A stretch of 64,000 nucleotides of DNA, taken from assembly GCA_020205615.1 (NCBI GenBank), contig CM035162.1, positions 45,436,464-45,500,463 on the forward strand, written 5' to 3'. How positions within the stretch are numbered: the stretch's first letter is position 1; each line of letters begins with the position of its first letter. The notes under the pieces are model-generated. The model had not been told where the DNA came from, searched no databases, and worked only from the letters and a program-made list of their open reading frames with translations. This DNA is from Panax quinquefolius (Eukaryota > Streptophyta > Magnoliopsida > Apiales > Araliaceae). Positions 36,201 to 47,815 of this stretch are shown here, in pieces. The translations under genes and the position numbers were made by a program.

Positions 36201-37451
36201 ATGGTACCTTCTGACTTGGTGGGTTATCAAAAGAAAAAATTTCTGAATGATGTCAAATGGTTTATATGGGATGAGCCATACTTATTTAAACAGTGTGCTA
36301 ATCAAATGATAAGAAGGTGTATCCCGTATAAAGAGACTGAGGGGATTTTGCAGGATTGTCATTCTTTGGTGTATGGAGGTCACTATGGTGGAGAACAAAC
36401 AGCGGCTGGAGTGCTACAAGCAGGATTCTACTGGACGACAATTTTCAAGGATGCCTACAGTTTAGTCCAGAGATGTGATAGATGTCAGAGAGTTGGGAAC
36501 ATCTCGAAAAGAAATGAAATGTCGTTGAATAATATCCTCGAAGTAGAAATTTTTTATGTGTGGGGGATTGACTTCATGGACCCTTTTGTTTCTTCTTGTG
36601 GAAATCTCTACATCTTGCTCGCAGTGGATTATGTGTCGAAATGGGCAGGAGTGGCAACTCTTCCGACAAATGATGCTAAGGTAGTCCTCAGGTTTTTACA
36701 CAGAAGTATCTTCACTAGGTTTGGGACTCCAAGGGCCATCATTAGTGATGAAGGCAGTTATTTCTACAACAGGCAGTTTACAACGTTGTTGGCCAAGTAT
36801 GGGGTACTGAACCATCGTATTGCTACAGCTTCTCACCCACAAACAAATGGCCAAGCTGAATTGTAAAATCGAGAAGTCAAAAGAATCCTTGAAAATTTTA
36901 TGAATCCCACGAGAAAGGACTGGTCTTTAAAGTTGGATGATGTTGTGTGGGCATATAGGACTGCATACAAAACTCCATTGGGCATGTCACCTTTTCAGCT
37001 CGTTTATGGAAAAGCCTGTCACCTTCCTATGGAGCTAGAGCACAAGGCATATTGGGTAATTCTGAAGCTAAATTTTGATTTGAAAGCTGCAGTGGAGAAA
37101 TGCCTACTCCAACTCAATGAGTTGGATGAATTCTGACTACAGGCATATGAGAATTCAAAGCTATACAAGGAGAAGGTGAAGAAATGGCATGATCGCAAGA
37201 TCATAGAGAAGACATTTGAACCGGGACAAAGGGTTTTGCTTTTTAACTCCAAACTTAAACTTTTTCCCGAGAAGCTGAAATCAAGATGGTCAGGGCCATT
37301 TACAGTGAAGACTGTCTTTCCACATGGTGCGATAGAAGTGTTTGATAAATTCCTAGATCAGCCTTTTAAAGTGAATGGGCAGTGATTGAAGCATTACTTT
37401 CGTGGCGAGGTGGACAGACAGAAAGTCACCTCAATTCTTTCTTCGACATGA
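33241..37451 (+). pseudogene. gag-pol: Athila-2 gag-protease-RT-RNase H-integrase
   Basis: A single frame from about 33207 to 37449 with no frameshift, but stops at 34644 (TAG), 34962 (TGA), 36864 (TAA), 37134 (TGA) and 37383 (TGA). The four TAG/TGA stops each fit one C-to-T change from CAG or CGA. Gag lacks its first third. The protease has DLGASINLMP and ILGRPFLAT. RT has [11 protein letters not shown] and the catalytic [10 protein letters not shown] (about 35280). RNase H has [10 protein letters not shown] and [10 protein letters not shown], but the third acidic position reads VYTNHAE, Asn in place of Asp. Integrase has CDRCQ, IDFMDPF and SDEGSYF, and the DDE glutamate in GQAEL. The polyprotein is enzymatically dead as written. 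Confidence 0.92.
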
Positions 37452-38248
37452 GATTAAGAGACAGTCAAGCTAATTGACTATAACTTAGCGCTTGATGGGA
37501 GGCAACCAATTATTTCTATCTCTACTTTTATTTATTCAGTTTAGGTTGCTTTTGTTAGTTCATTTGCATTTTTTTTATTATTGTGATAGTAGATTAGCTT
37601 TGCATAAATATCTTAGTGGCTGAATTTGAATAGGAGTATGTGTATGCATAGCATCGAAATTAGGGCGATAAAATAGACACTCATGTTTATTTAGTCAATC
37701 ATGCCTTGACAGTGTTTATTGATGTCTATGTAGGTATATTGGAGTGAATGTAGTACTGCCTTACAGCATTGAGCATGAAAATTAGCAGTACAGGATTTAG
37801 ACTAGCGCAGCCGCGCATGGATATGTTGAAGAAAGCACGCGCCCACGCGGTAAGGGAGTCTAAGCAGAAAAGTCACTCGCGTGCCCGCGCCACAGATACC
37901 TTGGAAACGCGCACGGCCACGTGCGACATCGGAACTTGAATTTTTTTTTAAGTTTAAATTAGGTGTTGTGGCTCATTTGGTCTCTCAATTGAAATAACAG
38001 AAGGAGTATCTTGCTCTCCATTACTCGCACGATTCTTACTCTCCCAACAGTTACAAAATTGAAGCACCACGTCTCCATCCGTTCATCTCACTCTATATTG
38101 TGCGCATCAATTACTTCCTACCCACGACCATCAGTACACTGATATAAACTAGGGTTTTTGATTGGGTTGTGCGAAAATCAGTTTGGGGGTAATCCACTCT
38201 TCAGCTATCACTCATTATCAAATCATCATCTTCAACATTCAATTGCAA
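37452..38248 (+). other. Athila-2 pol to 3' ORF interval
   Basis: No gene. It contains four GC-rich words at about 37805-37925 (for example AGCGCAGCCGCGC, CACGCGCCCACGCGG, CTCGCGTGCCCGCGCC) in AT-rich DNA. The part near 37470-37510 matches minus-strand Athila-1 at about 990-1020. Confidence 0.6.
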
Positions 38249-39387
38249 ATGCGTCCTAAAAGAGCAGGCTCTTCTTCTTCATCATCGTCGTCCTCTAGCA
38301 GTCAGGGGGAAGATGTTGTGGATCATACCAAATTCTGAGTCTAGACGCCCAAATGGAGTATTACAGAATTGTGGCAAAAACTTTTGTGAAGGAGAGGGGA
38401 TTCAAGCCTGAGCAACAAGATGGTCAATTATGGAATATGATTCACGAGAGGGGATGGTACGGATTAACTGCCACGCTTATGCCATCTCCCATGGGTATTA
38501 TCAGAGAATTCTATGCGAATGCAAAAGAGACGATGAGTGGATTATCCGTGGTTCGCAGAGTTTAAGTGGATTTCAGACCTCCCGCAATCAGGGCAGTTTT
38601 CAGGTTACTTGAGACACCCCCGACTAGGTCTGCTAATTGGGTAGAAGGGGCTCATTTGGAAACAGATTTGGAAGCAGTGATTACCGAGTTATGCATTCCA
38701 GGCACAAAATGGACGTATAAGGCCGGCACGAATCAGCCTCGAATATTCCCCGCCTCAGCCTTGAATCGGTATGCCAAGGCATGGAATTTGTATATATGTG
38801 CCAAGCCCGTTCTGTAGTCTCATTAGCATGAAATCACAGCAGAGAGGGCAATTATTATGTGGGGAATAATCACAGGGAAGTACATTGATGTGGCCCACCT
38901 GATCCATCAGAATATGTTACGGTATATAAGGGGGAGCATGACTAGGAGTATCCCACATGCATCTGTTGTAGCTAGCATGTGCGCCCAGCAAGGAGTCTAG
39001 TGGGAGAATGAACAAATGCAGAACCCGAGTCAAGATATCACTCACGCAACCATTGTAAAATTCGAGGATTGGGCAGGAGGTGCACCGCACCCGCGAGGAA
39101 AAGGCTTCATTATCCAGCCCACATTCTCAGAGCCACCACCGCAGCCCTCTCAGATAGATGAAGCGGGCCCGTCAACTCAAGCACCTGCTGTCATTGGGGA
39201 TCGACAACTCTGAAGGTTGGAGCGAAAGGTCGATGCGATGTACAAAAACTTCGCAGCATTTGCTACGGGTCTCACGAGGTCATTGGCGAAGGCATTTGCA
39301 CAACAAGGGACCATGCTTGAGTGGCCACAGTTCAGGACGGCCGTGCCATATCCACCACCCGAAGAGAGTGGTGCAGCTGACCATTAG
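38249..39387 (+). pseudogene. Athila-2 3' ORF (env-position), plant transposon protein-like domain
   Basis: It starts at 38249 with a basic start and a serine run. A one-base indel near 38335 shifts the frame. The rest reads EYYRIVAKTFVKERGF, RGWYGLTATLMPSPM, IIREFYANAKE and a segment ending WNLYICAKPVL, with stops at 38563, 38815, about 38824 and 38998, then a proline-rich tail. This pattern fits the 'putative plant transposon protein' domain found in Athila 3' ORFs. No signal peptide or membrane segment is clear, so an envelope role is not supported by the sequence. Confidence 0.7.
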
Positions 39388-40414
39388 GGGAGTTTTTCTA
39401 ACCCTATATCTCCATTCATTGAGACAATGAATATTCTAAGTTTGGGGGTATTGGGGTAGTAGTATAGTTGCATATAGCATTTGCATATTTAGTTTAAAGT
39501 TTCATGTTTAGTTTAAAAGTTTATATGTTTATGTGTTATTTAATAATTGCATGTTATATTGTTCTGTTTTTAGTCATCACTGTTTGTGTTAGTATATGTT
39601 TAGTTGCATGTCACACAAATTCTAGCTTTATGGAAATTTTGTCTAGCCTATGATGAATGTGAATTTTGAAGGATTATTGAATTTGTTGGATAACATGAGC
39701 TTAGATATAATGTTTTACACGATGTAATTCATGATGCTGTCTAAATGCTTTCAGTTTACACTGCCATGTTCATAATTTCTTGTATGTATAAGAATTATGT
39801 GTTGCATTGCTCGGTAGAAAATGTAGTTGTAAAAAGAGAATTATGTGGAAAATGGACTTAGACTGTACAAAGCATTGATAATCAAACTTTGGGGAAACTT
39901 GGGTATGCTATGTATAAAAAAATGAAAAAGCTATCTTGAAACATTCTTGAGCTGAATTGTTGACTTTTTGGAAGGGGCGAGATGGAGCGTAAAACGAACT
40001 CGCTGTATAAAAAATAGCAATAAACATCGTGGGAAAGAGCAAAAATCACCCTCGTGAGTAGAAATAAAACAGTTAAACCCATTGTTGAACCTTAGTTTAT
40101 TTTGATATGTTGGAACAGTCTTTGTTGCATAAGTATACTTGAGTCTTGATTTATACTGCAATTATCTGTTTTGAGCAGTTTAGCATGTGTATTCTTTGCT
40201 TAAATCAAGTTTTGGTGAACATAACACACACACACAGTATCTTTATAGCATATATGAATTATTTGAGTGTATGATATTATGCCTATAGTTTGGTTTGAAT
40301 TTGTATTCTTGAATCTGGATAATTATTTGTAGTTGCATAGCATGTAGTTGCATTTTCAGTGTTTATTAGTATGCATTGCTTGAGGGCAAGCAATAGCTCA
40401 AGTTTGGGGGTATT
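39388..40414 (+). other. Athila-2 3' UTR and PPT
   Basis: Non-coding. The PPT-like AGTTTGGGGGTATT at about 40401-40414 precedes the LTR. A second AGTTTGGGGGTATTGGGG lies at about 39438. A short CA repeat occurs at about 40226-40237. Confidence 0.6.
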
Positions 40415-41987
40415 TGATAAGTGGGTTTTATACCTACTTATTGAATATCAATTCACGAGAACTATGCCCATCTCAAGTACATTTTAGTGTGTTTTTAGTT
40501 GCATTTCATAAAATTTCGCATTGCATGTACTGAGAACACCTTGGGTGTAAAATTGCAGGAAATGGCATGAGCTCGGCATTGGTAGATGGCATGTGAACAA
40601 TGAAGGCACAACATATGAGGATCAGTGGAAAAAAAAAGCTAAGCAGTGGTGAATAATAGAGCAAACGTTGCATGTCAAAGCATCAGTAGCAGCTTGGAAA
40701 GGAAGAAGTAGTAGCAGAACCTGAGCTTGCACAGTTCAGAAGCCACGCGGCCAACAAAGCTTCAACACGCGCGCCCGCGCCACTACTCGGACTAAACTGA
40801 CTTTGCATTCGCTACCGCTGGATGATAATGATGGATCGAGGGGCGCGTCACAAGACGCCGATGACCGAGGTCATTCGACTTTATTTTAATTTTTAAAATT
40901 CAAGTGTTTGAGTTTGTATAAATGATTATGGTTGGCACCAGACGCGACTATCTTCAGTTTTTACGCGTTTTTCATATAGAGAACTAGGGTTTACACTTGG
41001 AGAGGATTCCAACGTGAAGCCAAGCATAGACTTATAATTTTCTTCTTCTTCTTTGGATTTAAATCATTGTGGATGAACTACTTTTATTTTGCTGGATATT
41101 ATTGAGGATTTGAACGTTACGTTTGGATTATAATCAGCAATTGGGTTTGATCAATTCTCTCTTCTTTCTTTCAATTGTTTGTTTATTTTCCATGTATTGC
41201 TTTGATCCCATAATGGCTTTTGGTTCAGTCATGAACTAAACTCCATTATGGGATTCTAACGGAGTTTAATACGTAGTTTAACTTATGGCCTGATTGCTGG
41301 ACTGTTTTGCGTATTATAAGAAATTTCTATCATGGTTGATTTGCATGTATGAATGATTGATCACCATTCATTTTATGTGCTTGTATGGAATTGAAAAATA
41401 ATATGCGAGTATGGTTGTAATCATGATAGCATACGTATATGGGACTATTTTGCTTAGCTTTGTATTTCGTGAATCAGATGACATATACTATTTCACCATA
41501 TGAGTTAAATAAGGGCTTGTGCTTAAATTCAATATTGCTGCAATCTCACATAGAAATATAGTGAGATTGGTTTTATTGATGATTACATGGTGTCTATTGT
41601 ATGTGGGTGTTATGTAAGTAGGTCATGATACATTGAAAAATGGTTATGTCTACATTTGTGCTCTTGGCTACTTTTTTGTGATACGTGAACAATCTTACAT
41701 GATGGTGGTGGTTAGATGACCTATTAAATGAAATTAGGATCCCATTATTTCCAGATTTGATTTATTACATTACTATTCTTATTTTAGTTATTATTTGCAT
41801 TTAGAGTAATTCACAATTATAAACATTCGTTTAAGCGTATAAAAATAGTGATTTAGTTGATGCATAATAGTTTAATTTAGACAACTTTCTCAGTGGATCG
41901 ATACTCGACTTACTATGTATTGCTTGTTGACACATGTATGCTTGCATGAGTTAGAGCTCTTTTGTTAGAATTAAAAAAGAGGCAACA
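40415..41987 (+). repeat. Athila-2 3' LTR
   Basis: Same ends as the 5' LTR and followed by TAAGG at 41988. Mostly collinear with the 5' LTR, but about 40 bp near 40810-40860 differ strongly (GATGATAATGATGGATCGAGG and surroundings). Confidence 0.92.
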
Positions 41988-43787
41988 TAAGGCTTATAGA
42001 GTGTTCAACAAGAAGACGCTGAGTGTTGAAGTCTCAATTCACATCATCTTTGATGAAACAAACTTGGACAAAACAGTGTCTCAAGACACTACAAATGATA
42101 TCTCAGACACTACGAACGAGGTCGTTGAGCTCAACACCGCGATTGTAGTCCCAAAAAATGAAATCATCGAGCAATGAGAGAAGATCGTAGAGAGAACTAT
42201 GCAAGACAACGAACCTCCACATCAAGAAGCAGAAAATTGATCTTAAAGAACTAAGACAAGAAGGCATCATGTCAGATGTTCCAACAGGAAACAGATGGGA
42301 AAAATATCACACTCAAGACTTAATCATTAGAGATCCAAATGCAAGAGTTAAGACAAGACATGCCACCCAGAATGAGTGTTTCTATCTAATCTTTCTATCA
42401 CAAATGGAACCCAAGAAGATAGAAGATGTTATGGAAGACTCCAATTGGATAGAAGCCATGCAAGAAGAACTAAATCAGTTTGAAAGAAGCAAAGTATGAA
42501 GATTAGTTCCAAGACCAAGAAACCATCCAGTCATTGGCACCAAGTGGGTCTTCAGAAATAAGATGGATGAAGATGGAGTAATAACAAGGAATAAGGCAAG
42601 AATAGTGACCAAAGGTTACTCTCAAGAAGAAGGCATTGACTACGATGAAACCTTTGCACCTGTTGCCAGATTAGAAGCCATCAGAATATTCCTTGCCTTT
42701 GCTGCTCACATGAAATTCAAAGTCTTTCAGATGGATGTCAAAAGTTCATTCCTAAATGGTGAACTTCAAGAAGAAGTATATGTGGCGCAACCTCGAGGTT
42801 TCATCAATCCAACTCTCTCTAATTATGTTTATAGATTAGAGAAAGCCTTATATGGTCTTGAACAAGCACCTAGAGTATGTTATGAAACACTAAATAACTT
42901 TCTTATTAAAAATGGTTTCACTAGAGGTAGAGTAGATACTAAATTTCTTCCTTGGATTGCAAGTAAAGTAAACTGATGAAGGAATCTTCATAAACCAAAC
43001 CAAGCACATAAAAGACTTACTTAAAAATTATGGCATGGAATCAGCCTCTCCCATGAAAACACTAATTGCTCCAGTAACCACGCTTGACAAAGATGAAAAA
43101 GGTAAAAGTATTGATATAACTCAATACAGAGGTATGATAGGTTGTCTTTTATATCTAACTTCCAGTAAACCAGACATAATGTTTGCAACATAAATATGTG
43201 CTAGATTTCAAGCTAATCCTAAGGAATCACACTTAATTGTTGTAAAAAGGATTTTCAGGTATCTCAAGGGTACACCTCACTTATGACTTTGGTATCCCAA
43301 GGAGTCCTCCTTTGAACTAACAGGATATACAGATGCTGATTTTGCAGGTTGCAAAATAGATAGAAAAAGTACTAGTGGTACCTGTCAGTTGCTAGGAAAC
43401 AAACTTATGTCCTAGTTTAGCAAGAAGTAAAACTCAGTATTTACCTCAACAATAGAAGCTGAATACATTATTGCTGTCAGCTGTTGTGCTCAAATCTTAT
43501 GGATGAAAAACCAGCTAGCAGACTATGGGTTTGATTTCAAATCTATATATGTTCATTGTGATAACACAAGTGTTATAACAATAACACACAATCATTTCAT
43601 GCATTCTAGGACTAAGCATATAGAAATAAGATATCATTTTATTAGGGATCATGTTCAAAATGGAACCATATCTTTACAATACATCCCTACTAAAAATCAA
43701 CTTGATGATGTCTTTACAAAGCCTCTAGATGAATCCAGATTTAATAAATTGATAAGTGAGTTAGGCATGCTAAATCTACAACCATAA
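41988..43787 (+). pseudogene. pol: copia RT and RNase H, right body segment
   Basis: It resumes the copia frame at AYRVFNKKTLSVEVSIHIIF after the TAAGG duplication. RT motifs: [58 protein letters not shown]. At about 42940 the frame jumps from GFTRGRVDT to FLGLQVK-like sequence, so a deletion of roughly 60-70 codons has removed the catalytic YVDD. RNase H follows (GYTDADFAGCKIDRKSTSG, TIEAEYIIAVS, CDNTSVITI) and ends in a MLNLQP tail at 43787. Several stops and frame changes. Match to the SIRE/Maximus lineage is by eye. Confidence 0.88.
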
Positions 43788-44469
43788 AATCTATGCTCTA
43801 GTTTATACTAACCATGCTGATATAAAGGCTATGTCGAAAATCGTAGAGATGACTAAATAAAGTCCACGATCGTAGAGTTGCCTTGACAAGAAGGACCAAG
43901 ATTGTAGAGCTGCCTCGACATAACAAAGAAGCATCCTGTGATGATATCATTTTCAACAAATCCAAGCAATCCCTCTGACAAGGGCCTCAGGGATAAACCT
44001 GATCCTTAGTTCATTCTAAGAGGTTGGCCTTTCCTGAGCTACCTTAACCTGGAAGGAGTACTAAGTCAAAGTTCATCATAAGGACCAGGACAGACAACGT
44101 TCGTAGAGCAGATTCAGCAATAAACTCAACGATCGCAGTGTAACCTCAACGATCGTAAAGACTACCTAAATGATCGTAGTGCAACTTCAACGACTGTAGT
44201 GCTTCCTCGACGATTGTAGTTCTCCTAAAGGATACACTGGCTCAGGGGGAGCTAAGGGCAGATCAATATTTTCACTTCAGTTAAAATCGTGGAGCCAAGC
44301 AGAACTTGACACATGCCCCACTAAGCAGACCGAGAGGAAGGAAGTTACAAGTACAGTTTGAAAAGATCTTTGTGAAATCAGAAGTTCAAAAAGCTTATTC
44401 CTCTCTCTCTCTACAAATAAAAACTCTAGCCTTCAGAAACGCTTAACCAACCTCAGTGCAAAGAAATCA
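43788..44469 (+). other. copia pol to 3' ORF interval with repeated CGATCGTAGAG words and promoter-like end
   Basis: No gene. About ten copies of a word near CGATCGTAGAG/TG lie between 43838 and 44290. The end has a CT tract and TACAAATAAAAAC about 55 bp before the next ATG, which resembles a core promoter and could serve a separate 3' transcript. That role is inference. Confidence 0.55.
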
Positions 44470-46484
44470 ATGGTGGCTTCAAATGTTATCACTGGTTACC
44501 GACTCTGCTTTGACGAGTTCAAGATAACTGACCCTCAATTCCTCAAAATTATGTCTCTATTAAAGAAAGCTGGTCTTGAAGAAGCTCTGGGCACCAGCAC
44601 ATGGATCTACCCAAAGCTGGTAAAAGAGTTCTACAGAAATGGAGCTTTTGAGAACGATGTTATCACCACAAGGGTCAAGGGCGAGCAAATAAACTCAAAG
44701 CTAAAGATATAAACCTAGCCCTAGGTTTCAAATCAAAAGTACTTCTATCTATGGAGGTCATCAACTTTCATGAAGGACTGAAGAAGATGCATCATAAAAA
44801 GTTTCAGACAGTCAAGGTGTACAAGACGAAAGAGTTTCCCCAAAGGTATGAATTTTTGGCTGACATTGTTGGGAAATGCATATGTTGTAAGAGCTCTGGC
44901 CATGACTCTGTGAATGAAGTGCAACTTAAGCTCATGACATCAATTTGCTTTGGGATTTAACTCAACTATGGAGCCCTACTCATCGATTGGATTGGGAAGT
45001 GGATACTCAGTTCAAAGAAATCAAAGAACTCTTGAAAGATGCTCTACGAGTGGTTTATAAGCATAATCCTGCAATCAGCACTAGGTGACAAAATTGGGGA
45101 TAATGAAGGAGAATCTATCAATCCCAACAGAAGGATGACCTTACAGCTGTTTGAAAGCTGAAAAAGAAATCTAACAGAAAATGTCAGGATGATGTCTGAA
45201 TCCAGTGGAAGAACTGGTGAAGCGAAGGAGTCTGGGCTACCAGGAAATATGTCAGTTGTAAAGGAAATTGATGAAGAAAAAGAAATCAACAAAGAGGAAC
45301 CCATTGCTTTAGTAAGAAAAAGCAAGGGTAAGAGAAAAATGAAGGCTCAAATGACAGATGAGCCTCAAGGTTCAACCAATGATGCACCTCAAGAGAGTTT
45401 AGGCACTGAAACTCTGAAGAAATTGAAGAGGAAAGAATAGCAGTCTGAGGAAGAAGAAGATAGAGCTACCATCTCTCAGCTGCTTAAGAAAGGAAAGCGC
45501 AGCCATAAGTTAAAGAAGTCTTCTTTATCTTTGATCGTAGATTCACTACCGATCGTAGAGTCCAGACTTGACACCACTCCAGAAGAGGATGTTGCAACAA
45601 CTTCTCAGCTTGATCAAACTCTCAAAGATGAAGCTGAAGAAAACACTAAGGTTGTGGCTTAGCCTAGGAAGACAAAGAGAAAACTTGTCAAAAAATACAT
45701 TCTTGTCAATGAAGGAGTGTTAAAGGAGGAAGACAGAAGAATAGCTGTTGAGAAAGGGCTACCCAAAGCAAGTAATGAGAATACAGCTCATGTTGAGGGG
45801 GAGCTTCCTGAAGTCCCTGTAGTAGAGAATGCTCCAGCTGAGGGGGAGCTGCCTGAAGTTCAAATGGATGATCAAATTGAGGGGGAGCCTCACAAAGTTC
45901 CTATGTCAGAAAAGGCTACAGCTGAGGAGGAATTATCGAGAGATCATCATGTACCTCCCTCAGTCCCTCAAGAGATCTTAGCTTCTGAAACTATAGAATT
46001 GGAAAGGATTGAAGCTATGGAGGATGAGAGAGCAGAAGAGCAAAGAAGAGAAGTGGAGATGATTGATGTAGTGGAAACTTCAAATGAAGACATAGAAGAA
46101 TAAGAGGATGACGAAGTTGAGATTATTGTAGTGGGTTGGGATGGATATCAGAGAGCCAACTACACTCAACTATTCTCCTATCTACCTATGATGTCCTTTC
46201 ACAGAGCCCAAATCCTCAACTCCTGGGATCACATGTTATGGACCTTCAAAGCCTATCCAGCAATCTTTGTGCTAGCTCGTGGATTCCCAGGCAACCTCAC
46301 TTTTGTCCGAAAGTTGATCACTAATGGTCCCTCTTCAGAAAATAGACGTGAAGTACAATCAATTCCCATCTCTTTCAGGGTAAGTCACTGTCCACCATTA
46401 ATCTTCAACCAATTCTACGAATTGCCAATATGGTTGGAAGTGATACTTCATCCACTAAATCAATTTCCAGTTATAGGATCCCAA
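44470..46484 (+). pseudogene. SIRE-like 3' ORF (env-position), truncated by family-D LTR
   Basis: It starts at 44470 (MVASNVITGYRLCFDEFK) and includes TSTWIYPKLVKEFYRNG. An indel near 44700 moves it to a second frame that runs to 46484 with six or seven stops. The middle is Lys/Glu-rich and low complexity. From 45740 it has a degenerate acidic repeat built on EGELPEVP. The last part (GWDGYQRANYTQLFSYL) is cut by the D2 LTR. SIRE-type copia elements are known for an env-like ORF in this place. No clear signal peptide or transmembrane helix is seen in what remains. Confidence 0.65.
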
Positions 46485-46813
46485 TGTGTCGCCCCCAAAA
46501 TAGGTATACATCATCCATTCTGAGTCGCCAAATACATTGTACATAAATCAAATACAAACTTCTTTTATACAATACGACAATAGTGTAGCTTAGGGTTTTT
46601 ACACGAATATTGTCTCATAGACAGTATTCAAACTCAAATGAAGTCCTCATTACATTTATTATCACACTATTTCATAAAATAGTGAGGACTACTATAGCCA
46701 CCATCTCGGACCGTCACTATGTTCCCCGACTAGTCCCGACTATGTTCTCATTTCCTGAAGATAAAAATGAAAGCAAAAGGGTGAGCTCAACTAGCCCAAT
46801 AAGAAATATTATA
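46485..46813 (-). repeat. Family-D LTR fragment (D2), minus orientation, interrupted by D3
   Basis: It starts TGTGTCGCCCCCAAAATAGG and resembles the first 330 bp of solo LTR D1 more than D3. It is inserted in the copia 3' ORF (left flank CCCAA). D3 begins at 46814 inside it, where D1 continues GACTAAGATAAT. Confidence 0.8.
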
Positions 46814-47815
46814 TGACGCCCCCAAAATAGGTTCATTCCACCCAACCCATTTTGGGTCGCCAAATACATGGAACAGAAAACAACTGCAACTTTATTACTA
46901 CAATTTTCGTGCAAAAAACAACAACACATATGTTGTGAGTTTTGATAAAAATATATACCAACTATGACTCTCATCCCAACCTTGGATAGCACGTCACAAT
47001 GGCACCTTACATAAAGGTACAGTCAAAAATTGTTTTAGAAATTAGAATCTTTAGGAAGTGCTAAAGGAAACCTTCGTACATGGGAGGCCATGCGTCTAGG
47101 TTATGATAGATATCATATGTCCACATAATTATCCTTGGTTGACCCAATAGACCCCAAAGTAAAATGAGAAGATTACTATCATATTCTTTTCAATGGTGAG
47201 TCTTTTATTGACATATAACTATCTCCAGTGTCTGCAATTGAAAATTATATTTCAACCAAACTCCAAGATTATATAGGTAGTTCTCGTAGATATACTCAGC
47301 AAGTGGATGTGCATAACCCTGTCTTATGATGACACGAGGTTGTATGTCATTAGACATCTTGTATGATAGTGGCAAAACACTCTTCCAACGTTGGGTTCGC
47401 CTCACCCTATTTGATTCACCAAATATAACTACTAAATGATGTATAAAATACAACACACTTTTTTATATTGTTTAGGGAGAACCTTCATAGCTAGAGACCA
47501 CCGTTCTATTCCCCTGTTATCCTCGCTCGACCCAGCTACACTCTTAATACCTAAAAGGAATTATGAAGCAAAAGGTTGAGCACAACTAGCCTAGTAAAGA
47601 ATATCATGACTAAAGATAATTAAATTATACATAGCCTTCGTCAGTAATGAATCAGAGATTTAGAACATATGGTATATGATAAAACTTTTCAACCATAGTT
47701 GCAGTGGAACGAGCAATCCATTAGAAGAGTCAAGTAGAACATAATGTCTACTATCTCCTCTAGATTAAAAGTCCATCGTTAATATTTCATTCCTGTAATA
47801 CTCATCAATAGTTCT

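Larger units (their letters stand above)
31553..41987 (+). mobile_element. Athila-type Ty3 element (Athila-2), rearranged 5' end
   Basis: LTRs at 31553-33099 and 40415-41987 with identical termini (TGATAAGTGGG to GAGGCAACA) and target duplication TAAGG at 31548-31552 and 41988-41992. Between the 5' LTR and gag there is no PBS or gag start. Instead a second TAAGG and 136 bp of copia sequence follow the LTR (33100-33240) and join gag in mid-frame. The remainder is gag-protease-RT-RNase H-integrase in one frame, a 3' ORF and a PPT. Confidence 0.92.

Noticed and set aside
39158..39430. 90-codon plus-strand frame near the end of the Athila-2 3' ORF
   Set aside because: Alternative frame of the 3' ORF tail; the 38353-39387 frame carries the recognisable domain.
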